Assembly (NCBI RefSeq): GCF_039649665.1
Contig: NZ_JBDJAW010000029.1
Span: 1-64,000 of the forward strand
Source: Microbispora sp. ZYX-F-249
Lineage (GTDB): Bacteria > Actinomycetota > Actinomycetes > Streptosporangiales > Streptosporangiaceae
DNA length: 64,000 nt
Reading direction: 5' to 3'
Of this stretch, positions 42,248 through 52,115 are shown piece by piece. Position numbers and translations under genes: made by a program. Below the pieces are notes generated by a model. The model was given only the letters and a program-made list of their open reading frames with translations, was not told where the DNA came from and ran no database searches. Position 1 is the first letter of the stretch. Each line of letters opens with the position of its first letter.

Positions 42248-43216
42248 ATGACAGCTATCGACTCCACCACCTCGGGTGCGTACGGGATCGGCCTCGCCAC
42301 GATCGCCGCGGACGGCACCGTGCTGGACACCTGGTTCCCCTTCCCGGCGCTGGGCGAGCCCCCGGCCGTGGGCACCGAGCCGATCGCGGGCGAGGACCTC
42401 GGCGAGGGCATGGCGGACCTGGTCGGCCCCGACCCCGCCCGGGGCGTCGAGGTCGTGGCCGTGCGCACCGGCATCGCCGACCTGTCGGCCCCGCCGGCCG
42501 ACGCGCACGACGTGTACCTGCGCCTGCACCTGCTGTCCCACCGTCTGGTCCGGCCCCGTTCGATCAACCTCGACGGGATCTTCGGGCTGCTCGCCAACGT
42601 GGTGTGGACCAACCACGGCCCGTGCAAGGTTGAGGGCTTCGAGGAGGTGCGGCTGCGCCTGCGGGCCCGGGGCCCGGTGACCGTCTACGGCGTGGACAAG
42701 TTCCCCCGGATGGTCGACTACGTGCTGCCCTCCGGCGTGCGGGTCGCCGACGCCGACCGCGTACGGCTCGGCGCCCACCTGGCGAGCGGCACCACCGTCA
42801 TGCACGAGGGCTTCGTCAACTACAACGCCGGCACGCTCGGCGCCTCGATGGTGGAGGGCCGCATCTCCGCCGGGGTCGTCGTGGGCGACGGGTCCGACGT
42901 CGGCGGCGGTGCCTCGATCATGGGCACGCTGTCCGGCGGCGGCAAGGAGGTCATCTCGATCGGCGAGCGCTGCCTGCTCGGGGCCAACGCCGGCGTGGGC
43001 ATCTCGCTGGGCGACGACTGCGTGGTGGAGGCCGGGCTGTACGTCACGGCGGGCACCAAGGTCACGCTGCCGGACGGGACGGTCGTCAAGGCCAGGGAGC
43101 TGTCGGGCAAGTCGGGTCTGCTGCTGCGCCGCAACTCGACGACCGGCGCGGTCGAGGCGGTGTCCCGCGACAGCAGGGGCATCGAGCTCAACGCGGCGCT
43201 ACACGCCAACGACTAG
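42248..43216 (+). CDS. dapD: 2,3,4,5-tetrahydropyridine-2,6-dicarboxylate N-succinyltransferase (DapD)
   Basis: A 322-residue enzyme of the succinylase branch of lysine and meso-diaminopimelate synthesis. [12 protein letters not shown] and [23 protein letters not shown] form the N-terminal domain of the actinobacterial (long) Dap[70 protein letters not shown] and the hexapeptide repeats with [29 protein letters not shown] make the left-handed beta-helix. I use ATG 42248; GTG 42242 is two codons upstream. Essential for cell-wall synthesis; cytosolic trimer. Confidence 0.95.
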   Translation: MTAIDSTTSGAYGIGLATIAADGTVLDTWFPFPALGEPPAVGTEPIAGEDLGEGMADLVGPDPARGVEVVAVRTGIADLSAPPADAHDVYLRLHLLSHRLVRPRSINLDGIFGLLANVVWTNHGPCKVEGFEEVRLRLRARGPVTVYGVDKFPRMVDYVLPSGVRVADADRVRLGAHLASGTTVMHEGFVNYNAGTLGASMVEGRISAGVVVGDGSDVGGGASIMGTLSGGGKEVISIGERCLLGANAGVGISLGDDCVVEAGLYVTAGTKVTLPDGTVVKARELSGKSGLLLRRNSTTGAVEAVSRDSRGIELNAALHAND

Positions 43217-43307
43217 GGATACCGAGACCCTGAATTGACCCTGAGTCTGCCCTGAACTTGGCCTTCGGCCCTGTAACCGGCGGGATGACGGCCCGTACGG
43301 TGAAGGC

Positions 43308-43484
43308 ATGGGACGCATTCTCCTCATCGCCGCAGCCGTCATCGTCGGGTTCTTCCTTCTCGGTTCCGTCATCGGGCTCATCTTCGGTGCGCTCAAGTGG
43401 GTTCTGATCATCGGCGCGATCGCGCTGATCGTGTCGGTCGTGCTCAAGCTCACCCGGAGCAGCAGGTCCGGCCACTACAGCTGA
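43308..43484 (+). CDS. 58-residue double-helix membrane miniprotein
   Basis: A short frame MGRILLIAAAVIVGFFLLGS... with a second hydrophobic span WVLIIGAIALIVSVVL and a polar end RSSRSGHYS. ATG 43308 follows GGTGAAGG, codon third positions are mostly G/C, and a strong terminator follows 28 bases later, all arguing for a real gene. A glycine between the spans suggests a helical hairpin. Many actinomycetes encode such small hydrophobic proteins; no function is known to me. Confidence 0.75.
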   Translation: MGRILLIAAAVIVGFFLLGSVIGLIFGALKWVLIIGAIALIVSVVLKLTRSSRSGHYS

Positions 43485-43512
43485 CCGGTCTCGTGGCCGT
43501 ACGGAAAAAGGG

Positions 43513-43544
43513 GCGGGCCCCGCCGCGGATGCGGCGGGGCCCGC
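43513..43544. terminator. bidirectional hairpin terminator between miniprotein and cellulase genes
   Basis: A perfect 14-bp stem (43513-43526 with 43531-43544) and a GGAT loop sit between the convergent genes ending at 43484 and 43563. The A-rich GGAAAAAGG on the left provides a T-run for minus-strand transcripts. Confidence 0.85.
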
Positions 43545-43562
43545 TGTCACTCGCGCCTCGTG

Positions 43563-45416
43563 TTACGAGAGGGGCGGGTAGGCGTTCTGCATGAGCTGCT
43601 GGAACTGGGCGGAGAACCAGTGGCCCGAAACCGGGGCGCCGGCGAGAGCACCGGACGGGTTGTTGCCGTTCAGGTTGTTACCGCCGTAGGTCGGGTCGCA
43701 CATCCGGTCGAAGCCCTTGCCCTCGTCGTTCGGGATCTGAGAGCTGGAGCCGTCGGACTCACCCGGAGGCTTGATCCAGACGTAGGCGTCGAAACCGGGG
43801 GCGGGGTTCGCCTTGGGCCGCTCACCCATACCGGCGCCGGACTGGTTGCACCAGTTGCCGGCGTGGATCCGGCGGTCGACGCGCGACTCGTTGACGAAGG
43901 TGTTCACGTTGGTGGACGTGCTCGCCTTGGTCGGGCGGGCCGAGCCACCCCAGCCGTTGCGGGAGGTGTCGACCAGCATGCCGATGGTGTTCGGGAAGCC
44001 CTTCGCCACCAGCGCGTTGCGGAGAGCGGTCGCGAAGGACGACTCGTCCACGTACCAGTTCCAGTCGACCCACGTCGACTGACGCACCGACTGGCCGTTC
44101 ACCGAGGTGTTGATGTTGAAGTACGGCTCGGTCAGCGCGGCGAAGTTGGCGGTGTTCACGATGAAACCGTCGATGCTGTTCACGCCGGCGGTGGTGCCGG
44201 TGGCGACCTGGTGGAAGAGGTTCACCATCGGCTGGAAGTTGTTGTCCCAGCCGAGCCAGGCGTGGTGAGCCGCGTCCACGTAGGTGTACACGTTGCTGAT
44301 CGCGTGCAGCTTGTTCAGCGCGTACTGCACGCCCTGGACGTAGGCGCCCGAGGACTGGGCCTCCTGGCACGCCTGGAAGTTGCTGACGTTGGTGATCAGG
44401 TTCGGCAGCGAGTCGGGCTCGATGACCGTCACGATGCGGAGGTTCGAGTACTTCGAGTCCGCCATGATCCCGGCGATCACGTCGATGTACTCGCTCTTGT
44501 ACCGCGCGAGGCCGTTCTCCGCGATCTTCAGCTCACCGTTGGAGGCGAGCGCCGAGCAGTCGCGGTTCGGCAGGTCGTAGATGACGACCTGGATCGTGAG
44601 AGGCGTGTTGCCGTTGGCCGCGTCCTGCTTGACCGCCTCATCGAGGTGCTCACGCAGGCCCTTGCTGTTGTTGCCGGCCGAGCCGGAGGTGATCGCGGCG
44701 ATGCGGTCCAGCCAGACGGCCGTGGAGATGTTGGCGACCCGCGAGCCGCCCGGCTCGGACTTCGCGCTGGCCGACCAGTCCGGGTTCACGTAGCCGTCCG
44801 CGCCCGCGTACGGGTTGTCCACGTGCACCCCGGGCGGCGGCGGCGAGACCGGCGGAGTCGGCGACGCCGGCGCGGAGGGCGACACCACCGGAGACGGGGA
44901 GACCGGCGGGGTCGGCGACGCCGGCGCGGAGGGGGAGACCGGGGCGGAGGGGGAGACCGGCGGGGTCGGCGACTGCTGGGTGCCGTTGCAGCTGACGCCG
45001 TTGATCTTGAAGTCGGTCGGCGTCGGGTTGCTGCCGCTCCAGGTGCCGTTGAAGCCGATGCTCGTCGAGCCGCCGCTGGACAGCTGCTTGTTCCAGTCCA
45101 TCGGGGTCACCGTCACGGTGCTGCCCGACTGGCTCCAGTTGCCCGACCAGCCCTGGCCGACCTTCTGGCCGCTGTTGGGGAAGGTGAAGGTGAGCGTCCA
45201 TCCGTTGAGCGCGTCGCCCAGGTTCTGGATGCTCAGGTTGGCGGACATGCCGCCCTGCCACTGGCTGGCGGTGTAGTTGACCTTGCAGGCGACCGCGGCA
45301 CTCGCCGATGTGGCGGTGGCGACGGCCGCCGTGGCGCCGAGGGCGAGCACGGCCGCCGCGACCAGGCCGCGGCGCACCGTGGAGCCCACGGCTCCCGGTC
45401 GGGGGGTGGATCTCAT
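43563..45416 (-). CDS. secreted CBM2-GH6 cellulase (cellobiohydrolase or endoglucanase)
   Basis: A 617-residue extracellular enzyme. ATG 45416 has GGAGG nine bases upstream. A signal peptide ends at about residue 40 (ATSASA). Residues 41-145 are a CBM2 cellulose-binding module: CKVNYTASQWQGG, WTLTFTFPNSGQKV, W in SGNWSQSG, closing Cys in GVSCNG. A Pro/Ser/Thr linker (PSAPVSPSAP repeats) spans about 148-195. The GH6 domain follows: VVIYDLPNRDCSA holds the catalytic Asp, VTVIEPDSLPNL the second Asp, and DAAHHAWLGW, GWGGSARP and WIKPPGESDG the substrate loops. Long loops around residues 470-560 fit a processive enzyme, but exo/endo mode is not certain. Expression should be repressed by CebR in the absence of cello-oligosaccharides. 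Confidence 0.93.
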   Translation of the reverse strand: MRSTPRPGAVGSTVRRGLVAAAVLALGATAAVATATSASAAVACKVNYTASQWQGGMSANLSIQNLGDALNGWTLTFTFPNSGQKVGQGWSGNWSQSGSTVTVTPMDWNKQLSSGGSTSIGFNGTWSGSNPTPTDFKINGVSCNGTQQSPTPPVSPSAPVSPSAPASPTPPVSPSPVVSPSAPASPTPPVSPPPPGVHVDNPYAGADGYVNPDWSASAKSEPGGSRVANISTAVWLDRIAAITSGSAGNNSKGLREHLDEAVKQDAANGNTPLTIQVVIYDLPNRDCSALASNGELKIAENGLARYKSEYIDVIAGIMADSKYSNLRIVTVIEPDSLPNLITNVSNFQACQEAQSSGAYVQGVQYALNKLHAISNVYTYVDAAHHAWLGWDNNFQPMVNLFHQVATGTTAGVNSIDGFIVNTANFAALTEPYFNINTSVNGQSVRQSTWVDWNWYVDESSFATALRNALVAKGFPNTIGMLVDTSRNGWGGSARPTKASTSTNVNTFVNESRVDRRIHAGNWCNQSGAGMGERPKANPAPGFDAYVWIKPPGESDGSSSQIPNDEGKGFDRMCDPTYGGNNLNGNNPSGALAGAPVSGHWFSAQFQQLMQNAYPPLS

Positions 45417-45449
45417 TGGGAAGGTCCTCCTGGCGATGATTGCTGCGCT

Positions 45450-45463
45450 TGGGAGCGCTCCCA
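45450..45463. promoter_or_regulatory. CebR/CelR operator
   Basis: TGGGAGCGCTCCCA is a perfect 14-bp palindrome identical to the CebR box of Streptomyces and the CelR box of Thermobifida fusca. It lies 34-47 bases upstream of the cellulase start, where a repressor would block transcription until cellobiose is present. Confidence 0.93.
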
Positions 45464-45606
45464 CGAACCATAGGCACCACCTCCGGCGCCGTACAGGGAC
45501 CCGTCAAGGGCGGCCCGGCGGCAAGGTCGCGACCTGATGCGCGCCCCGCGTCCGAGCAGGGATTCCGTCATGGTGTTACGTCTGAAGTCACTTGCGTGTT
45601 TCGTGA

Positions 45607-46692
<1,086 letters not shown>

Positions 46693-46701
46693 GAGCTGTC
46701 A

Positions 46702-46738
46702 CGCGAGGGGCGGGCCGGCGACCGGCCCGCCCTTCGCG
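46702..46738 (+). terminator. rho-independent terminator of mdh
   Basis: A 17-bp stem (46702-46718 with 46722-46738, one G-U wobble) has a three-base loop and is followed by TTTTCCCC. It starts ten bases after the mdh stop. Confidence 0.92.
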
Positions 46739-46789
46739 TTTTCCCCGGGTTTCCCGTGCGCTACGGCTCCGTCTGGGCAGTTGACCGGC

Positions 46790-48157
46790 ATGGACGGCAT
46801 GTACGACGTGGTGGTGCTCGGTCTGGGGCCGGGCGGAGAGGGCGTCGCGGGACGGCTGGCGGAGGCCGGCCTCAGCGTGGCCGGGGTGGAGGCCCGCCTG
46901 ATCGGGGGCGAATGCGCCTACTGGGGCTGCGTCCCCTCCAAGATGATGGTGCGGGCCGCGGGACTGCTGGCCGAGGCACGCCGGGTGCCCGGCATGGCCG
47001 GTTCGGTCCGGGTGTCCCCGAAATGGGCCCCGGTGATCGACCGGATCACCGGCGAGGCCACGGACGGCTGGAGCGACGACGCCAAGGCGGAGCACTTCGA
47101 GAGCGCGGGCGTCCACCTCGTCAGGGGCCGCGGCCGGATCACCGGGCCACGTGAGGTGACCGTGGACGGCCGGGTGCTGCGGGCCCGGCGCGGGATCGTC
47201 CTGGCCACCGGGACCAGCCCCGACATCCCCCCGATCGACGGCCTGGAGGGCACGCCGTACTGGACGAACCGCAACGCCGTCACCACGCGGCAGGCGCCCG
47301 AGTCGCTGATCGTGCTGGGCGGCGGGGCGGTCGGCTGCGAACTCGCCCAGGTGTTCGCCCGGTTCGGCACGCGGGTGTCGGTCGTGGAGGCCGCCGACCG
47401 CCTGCTGCCGCAGGCGGAGCCCGAGGCGGGCGTGCTGCTGGCCCGGGTGTTCGCCGGCGAGGGCCTCACGGCGTACACCGGCGTCGGGGCCGCGCGGGTG
47501 CGGCACGACGACGCCGGCTTCACCCTGACGCTGGAGGACGGCCGGACCCTCCACGCCACGCGTCTGCTGGTCGCCACCGGCCGCAGGACCGACCTGGCCG
47601 CGATCGGCGCGGCGGAGGCCGGCCTCGACGAGAGCGCCCGGTTCGTCGCCGTGGACGATCGGATGCGCGCGGCCGACGGCGTGTGGGCGGTGGGCGACGT
47701 GACCGGCCGGGGAGCCTACACGCACGTCGCCGTCTACCAGGGCAGGATCGCGGCCCGCGACATCCTCGGCGAGGGCGGTCCCGCGGCCGACTACCGGGCG
47801 GTGCCCCGGGTCACGTTCACCGACCCGGAGGTGGGCTCGGTCGGCCTCACGGAGCGGGAGGCCAGGGAGGCCGGGCTCGACGTACGGGTGGGCTTCGCCC
47901 ACGTCGACGAGTCGGCCCGCGGCTGGATCCACGGGGCCGGGCACGAGGGCTTCGTCAAGCTGGTGGAGGACGCGCGGCGCGGCGTGCTGGTGGGCGCCAC
48001 CAGCGCCGGGCCGGCCGGTGGGGAGGTGCTCGGCGCGCTGGTGGTGGCCGTGCAGAACGAGATCCCCACGACGCGGCTGCGGCACATGATGTACACCTAT
48101 CCGACCTTCCACCGGACCATCGAGGACGCGCTGGAGACGCTCGACGGCCACGTATAG
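46790..48157 (+). CDS. FAD-dependent pyridine-nucleotide disulfide oxidoreductase
   Basis: A 455-residue flavoenzyme from ATG 46790 (TTG 46781 possible). LGLGPGGEGVAGRLAEAG binds FAD; GGECAYWGCVPSKMM is the redox CxxxxC active site of dihydrolipoamide dehydrogenase/mercuric reductase relatives. GGGAVGCELAQVFARFGTRVSVVE binds NAD(P)H, VWAVGDVTGRGAYTH binds FAD again. In the interface domain the usual C-terminal His-x4-Glu active site reads YTYPTFHRTIEDAL, so it is present. It is not near lipoyl-complex genes, so it is probably a stand-alone quinone, NADPH or thiol reductase rather than E3. Confidence 0.9.
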   Translation: MDGMYDVVVLGLGPGGEGVAGRLAEAGLSVAGVEARLIGGECAYWGCVPSKMMVRAAGLLAEARRVPGMAGSVRVSPKWAPVIDRITGEATDGWSDDAKAEHFESAGVHLVRGRGRITGPREVTVDGRVLRARRGIVLATGTSPDIPPIDGLEGTPYWTNRNAVTTRQAPESLIVLGGGAVGCELAQVFARFGTRVSVVEAADRLLPQAEPEAGVLLARVFAGEGLTAYTGVGAARVRHDDAGFTLTLEDGRTLHATRLLVATGRRTDLAAIGAAEAGLDESARFVAVDDRMRAADGVWAVGDVTGRGAYTHVAVYQGRIAARDILGEGGPAADYRAVPRVTFTDPEVGSVGLTEREAREAGLDVRVGFAHVDESARGWIHGAGHEGFVKLVEDARRGVLVGATSAGPAGGEVLGALVVAVQNEIPTTRLRHMMYTYPTFHRTIEDALETLDGHV

Positions 48158-48228
48158 CAACTGAACTGTGACGAACCGGCGAAGCGGGGGGCGGGTCCAA
48201 TGCATGACCTCTCAGAAAGGAGACAGTC

Positions 48229-49260
48229 ATGCGGCACCCCACCCTGCCTGTCACGCCGGGGCCGATCACACGGGCGCTGATCGGCCTCGCCCTGTCCACG
48301 CTCACGATCTCCGCGGCGGCCGTGCCCGCCATGGCCCGCACGACGCCCCCCATGCGGCACTCGGCCCACCACTCGATCCGGTACGCGTCGGTGGACGCGT
48401 GCCCGGACAAGAATCTGGGCTCCATACCCTGCCACACCTGGCGGCTGGACCTGCTCGACGGGGGCCGGGTGCCCCTGAAGGACGCGATGGTGTGGCCGCT
48501 GAACACCAAGGGCAAGCCGAACAAGGAGAGGCAGGCCCCGCTGTCGGTGAGCGGCGACGGCGAGTCGGTCGCCTACTTCCGCAAGTCCGACCACCGCCTG
48601 GTGGTGCGCGAGTTCCACGGCCCGGTGCACGTCATGCCGGAGAAGGCCCTCCCCCGCGGCGTCGCCATGGACGACACCTGGGTGCGGCTCTCCCCGGACG
48701 GGGCGCGCCTGGTCCTCGGCTACACCGTGAAGGACGGCACCAGCCGGGCTCGGATCTTCGACGTCGCGGGGGCGAGGGAAACCGGCACGGTCCCGGCGTT
48801 CGGCACGTTCAGCGGCTTCAGCGGCGACGGCTCAGCCGTTCTCGTGCAGCAGGACACCGACGAGAACACCACCGGGCTGGCCGTCTACGACACCGGGGGC
48901 GAGGAGCTCGCGCGCGTCGTGCCGCCGCAGATCGTGGCGGGGAACGTTCCGTGGGCGCTGTCCGCCGACGACCGCACGGTCGCGTTCGTCAGCGTCGGCG
49001 GCGAGAAGGCGCGGCTGCGCTTCTACGACGCGACGACCGACCGGACGACCGGCTCCGTCGGCATCTCCCTGCCGCCGGACGCCTGGATCGAGATGATCGA
49101 CTGGACCGGCGAGCACGAGGTCACGCTCCATCTCATCCGCTCGGCGAAGGTCGACCGCGTGACCATCCTCAGGGTCGACACCCGGACGGGCAGGACCCGG
49201 GTACGTGACGACTACAAGGTCAGGGCCGGCACCTTCAGCTACCAGAGCTGCGGCGGCTGA
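48229..49260 (+). CDS. secreted beta-propeller-like hypothetical protein
   Basis: A 343-residue protein with AAAGGAGA upstream of ATG 48229. A signal peptide covers about residues 1-36 (LSTLTISAAAVPAMA). The mature part holds repeating segments such as PLSVSGDGESVAYFRKSD, WVRLSPDGARLVLGYT, FSGFSGDGSAVLVQQ and WALSADDRTVAFVS, spaced 40-50 residues as WD40/TolB-like blades. Two cysteines near the start (CPDKNLGSIPC) and one pair at the end may form disulfides. Its last 429 bases are antisense to the DUF998 gene. Function unknown. Confidence 0.78.
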   Translation: MRHPTLPVTPGPITRALIGLALSTLTISAAAVPAMARTTPPMRHSAHHSIRYASVDACPDKNLGSIPCHTWRLDLLDGGRVPLKDAMVWPLNTKGKPNKERQAPLSVSGDGESVAYFRKSDHRLVVREFHGPVHVMPEKALPRGVAMDDTWVRLSPDGARLVLGYTVKDGTSRARIFDVAGARETGTVPAFGTFSGFSGDGSAVLVQQDTDENTTGLAVYDTGGEELARVVPPQIVAGNVPWALSADDRTVAFVSVGGEKARLRFYDATTDRTTGSVGISLPPDAWIEMIDWTGEHEVTLHLIRSAKVDRVTILRVDTRTGRTRVRDDYKVRAGTFSYQSCGG

Positions 49261-49821
49261 TCCCGCCGCCGCCGACACGGACATGGCCACCAGCGCCGCC
49301 ACCTCGGAGAAGACGGTCAGGCGCTGGGTGAGCCCGGCGGGCACCGTGCCGGGGTCGAGGTGCAGCATCCGGAAGGCGTACGGCAGGACCACGAGGAGCA
49401 GCGAGCCGAGCGCGACGGCGCACAGCACGCGCACCAATCGCGAGCGGGTGGCCCGGGCGACGAGCAGCCCGGCCACCGGCAGGCTGACGAAGGCGACGAA
49501 GGCGGCATAGCGGTGGATGCCGCCGGACACCGACAGCGACAGCCCCGGCCGATCGGTCGGGAACCCGGCCACCAGCAGCAGGCAGGCGCCCCACACGCCC
49601 ACCAGCAGCGCCGCGCGCCGGTCCAGCCGCGACAGCCGTACGGCGAGGACGGCCGAGCCCAGGGCGATCGCCGTCAGCGCGACCGGCAGCAGCCATCCGT
49701 GCGGCGCGAAGGCGTACTCGCTGATCATGTCGGTGAGCGGGTCGAGCCCCGCCACCAGATGTAACGCGAACATCGCCGCGGCGCCGATCGCCACCAGCAC
49801 GTATCCCAAGACCATCCCCAT
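48832..49821 (-). CDS. DUF998-like membrane protein with run-on C-terminus antisense to the neighbour
   Basis: The first 200 residues form six hydrophobic helices: GYVLVAIGAAAMFALHLVAG, then a conserved DPLTDMISEYAFAPHGWLLPVALTAIALGS, GVWGACLLLVAGFPTD, HRYAAFVAFVSLPVAGLLVA, a VLCAVALGSLLLVVLPYAF span and a last helix near EVAALVAMSVSAAAG. The D-x-I-S-x-Y/F motif with a following GW and the FPTD motif are typical of DUF998. A normal family member would end near nt 49240. Here no stop occurs and the frame continues 429 bases into the complement of the secreted propeller gene, giving a non-hydrophobic Pro/Gly/Arg-rich tail. Either the original stop was lost or a frameshift occurred; the tail is unlikely to be functional. 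Confidence 0.7.
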   Translation of the reverse strand: MGMVLGYVLVAIGAAAMFALHLVAGLDPLTDMISEYAFAPHGWLLPVALTAIALGSAVLAVRLSRLDRRAALLVGVWGACLLLVAGFPTDRPGLSLSVSGGIHRYAAFVAFVSLPVAGLLVARATRSRLVRVLCAVALGSLLLVVLPYAFRMLHLDPGTVPAGLTQRLTVFSEVAALVAMSVSAAAGSAAAALVAEGAGPDLVVVTYPGPARPGVDPEDGHAVDLRRADEMERDLVLAGPVDHLDPGVRRQGDADGAGRPVGRRVVEAQPRLLAADADERDRAVVGGQRPRNVPRHDLRRHDARELLAPGVVDGQPGGVLVGVLLHENG

Positions 49822-49893
49822 GGCTCTTCACTGTGGCCGCGGGGAGGGCGACGGCCCATCGGAGATCCACCCGAGCCGCCCCTGAGGGAACCC

Positions 49894-51576
49894 CTAGGAG
49901 ACGTCGGCGGAATCCGCCGGGGCCGTCTCGGGGGTGGAGGCGCGGAACCAGCGGCAGCCGTACCGGCTCATGGGGAAGCGGGCCCGGCCGTCGTCGGAGA
50001 TCTCGACCGTGCCGTCCACCAGAAGGTCGGTCAGCACCTTGGACGAGTCGAGCCCGTCCAGCGTGATCTCCACCTCCGTCTCGGTCTCGCCGAGGTTGTG
50101 CACGGCCACGACCGTCTCGCCGTCGCAGTCGGCCCGGTGGGCGAACACGGCGGCCGCGCCGGTGTCGAGCACCGTGTACTGGCCCCAGGCGAGCTCCGGG
50201 CAGTCGCGGTAGTGCCGGATCAGCCGGGTGATCCAGGACAGCAGCGAGTCGGGGTCGCGCTCCTGCGCGCTGACGTTGACCTTCTCCGGGCCGAAGTCCC
50301 CGGTGGGCATGGGAATCCGCACCTTGGAGGGGTCGGCGTCGCTGAAGCCGCCGTTGCGGTGGGGGGTCCACTGCATCGGCGTGCGGACGGCCTGGCGGCC
50401 CTCCAACTCCAGGTTCTCCCCCATGCCGATCTCCTCGCCGTAGAAGAGCACCGGGGTGCCCGGCAGGGAGAACAGCAGGCTGTAGACCATCTTGATCCGG
50501 TCCATGTCGCCGCCCAGCATCGTGGGCACGCGTCGCCGCAGGCCCCGGCCGAACAGCTGCATGTCCTTGTCGGGGCCGAAGGCCGCGAAGACCTCCTCGC
50601 GCTCGGCGTCGTTCAGCTTGTCGAGCGTGAGCTCGTCGTGGTTGCGGACGAACGTCGCCCACTGCGAGTCCTTGGGCGGGGACGGCCGCTCCCGCAGGGC
50701 GGCGGCCAGCGGACCGGCGTCCTGGCGGGCCAGCGTCAGGTACGTCCGCTGCATGGTGATGAAGTCGAAGCACATGGTGATCTCGTCGCCGAGATCGTTG
50801 CCGAAGTACCGCACCAGGTCGTCGTACGGCAGGTTCACCTCGCCGAGGAGGATGGCGCTGCCGTCGCGGCGGCTGAGGAAGGCCCGCAGGCAGGCGAAGA
50901 ACTCGTGCGGGTCGGGCAGGTCGTCGCTGTCGGTGACCTGCTCGATGAGGAACGGCACGGCGTCCACCCGGAAGCCCGACAGGCCCAGCTCCATCCAGAA
51001 GCCGAGGATCCGGGAGATCTCGTCCTGCACCTCGGGGTTGGCCGTGTTCAGGTCGGGCTGGAACCGGTAGAACCGGTGGAAGTAGTACTGCTCGGTCTTC
51101 TCGTCGTACTCCCAGAGGCTGTCCTCCTCGTCGGGGAAGACGATGCCGTTGGGGTCGTCGGGCTCCGGCTTGTCCGACCAGATGTACCAGTCCCGGTAGC
51201 GGGAGTCCCGGCTGGAACGCGCGTCCTTGAACCAGGGGTGCTGGTCGGAGGTGTGGTTGACCACGAGATCGGCGATGACCCTGATGCCGCGGTCCCTGGC
51301 CACGCGCATGAACTCGACGAAGTCGCCGAGCGTGCCCAGCCGCGGATCGACGCTGTAGAAGTCGGTGATGTCGTAGCCGTCGTCCTTGTCGGGCGTCGGG
51401 AAGAACGGCATGAGCCAGATGCACGTCACGCCCATCCGGTCCAGATGGTCGATGCGCTGGATCGCCCCCCTGAAGTCACCGATCCCGTCGCCGTTGCCGT
51501 CGGCGAAGGTCTCGATGTCGAGGCAGTACACGACCGCGTTCTTCCACCACAGATCGGAGGTCATGCTCAATCTCAT
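49894..51576 (-). CDS. GH13 enzyme, trehalose-synthase-like
   Basis: A 560-residue cytosolic glycoside hydrolase-fold enzyme. WWKNAVVYCLDIETFADGNGDGIGDFRGAIQRIDHL starts the (beta/alpha)8 barrel; DLVVNHTSDQHPWF is region I, GFRVDAVPFLIE region II with the nucleophile Asp, ILLGEVNLPYDD region III with the acid Glu, and FVRNHDELTL region IV. Region order and GRGLRRRVPTML fit the maltose-trehalose interconverting TreS-type branch of GH13, though alpha-amylase-like oligosaccharide enzymes share it. ATG 51576 has GGGA upstream. No maltokinase gene follows, so it acts alone or with genes elsewhere. The C-terminal 80 residues are the usual beta-sandwich. Confidence 0.88.
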   Translation of the reverse strand: MRLSMTSDLWWKNAVVYCLDIETFADGNGDGIGDFRGAIQRIDHLDRMGVTCIWLMPFFPTPDKDDGYDITDFYSVDPRLGTLGDFVEFMRVARDRGIRVIADLVVNHTSDQHPWFKDARSSRDSRYRDWYIWSDKPEPDDPNGIVFPDEEDSLWEYDEKTEQYYFHRFYRFQPDLNTANPEVQDEISRILGFWMELGLSGFRVDAVPFLIEQVTDSDDLPDPHEFFACLRAFLSRRDGSAILLGEVNLPYDDLVRYFGNDLGDEITMCFDFITMQRTYLTLARQDAGPLAAALRERPSPPKDSQWATFVRNHDELTLDKLNDAEREEVFAAFGPDKDMQLFGRGLRRRVPTMLGGDMDRIKMVYSLLFSLPGTPVLFYGEEIGMGENLELEGRQAVRTPMQWTPHRNGGFSDADPSKVRIPMPTGDFGPEKVNVSAQERDPDSLLSWITRLIRHYRDCPELAWGQYTVLDTGAAAVFAHRADCDGETVVAVHNLGETETEVEITLDGLDSSKVLTDLLVDGTVEISDDGRARFPMSRYGCRWFRASTPETAPADSADVS

Positions 51577-51616
51577 GACCGTTCCCGATGCCCGGTAAAA
51601 GAACGGCAAAACATCG

Positions 51617-51644
51617 GGCCCGCGCCGCCGCAGCGGCGCGGGCC
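51617..51644 (-). terminator. hairpin terminator of the cold-shock gene
   Basis: A perfect 12-bp stem (51617-51628 with 51633-51644) has a four-base loop. On the minus strand it is followed by GATGTTTTG, giving a short T-run. It lies 57 bases past the csp stop. Confidence 0.8.
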
Positions 51645-51700
51645 GACGTGGTACCGCAGGCGCGGCCGGTCACGACCGCGATGTCACCATGAGTCACGTC

Positions 51701-51904
51701 TTAGAGCGGCGTGACCTGTTCGGCCTGCGGTCCCTTGTTGCCCTGAACGGTCACGTAGCTGACCCGCTGGTTCTGGTCCAGCGTCCGGTAACCGTTCGAG
51801 GTGATCGCCGAATAATGAACGAACACGTCAGCGGTGCCGTCGTCCGGAGCGATGAAACCGAAGCCCTTTTCGGCGTTGAACCACTTGACAGTGCCTTCAG
51901 ACAA
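51701..51904 (-). CDS. cold-shock protein (CspA family)
   Basis: A 67-residue single cold-shock domain that binds single-stranded RNA and [13 protein letters not shown] is RNP1 and VFVHYSAI is RNP2; VKWFNAEKG and QAEQVTPL are the family ends. The SD is GAAGGAG. The 211-nt region upstream to the next gene is available for the long structured 5' leader typical of cold-shock genes. Confidence 0.96.
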   Translation of the reverse strand: MSEGTVKWFNAEKGFGFIAPDDGTADVFVHYSAITSNGYRTLDQNQRVSYVTVQGNKGPQAEQVTPL

Positions 51905-52115
51905 CTGCTTCTCCTTCTTGGAAGCCGCACCATATCCCCAGGTCAGAGATATGAGGCTGCGTAGCGGAATCGTTGCGCGACCGCGTGAGACGCTGGAAGC
52001 GCGCGCATATCCGCCGCCGGGATGACCCGGGTGCGCTTTTTACAAACCATGTTTTCAGGAATTGTCCACTGCGACACTCGCAGCCTGTCCGGAGAGTACC
52101 CACGATTACCCGGAG
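51905..52115 (-). promoter_or_regulatory. upstream region and probable long 5' leader of the cold-shock gene
   Basis: It is AT-richer than the surroundings and includes ATATGCGC and TTTTTACAAAC stretches. I see no safe -35/-10 pair or named thermosensor; the call rests on position and the known habit of csp genes. Confidence 0.4.

Noticed and set aside
49235-51424. 729-codon minus-strand frame across the GH13 gene and DUF998 gene
   Set aside because: It is an out-of-frame shadow of both; neither product's motifs appear in it.
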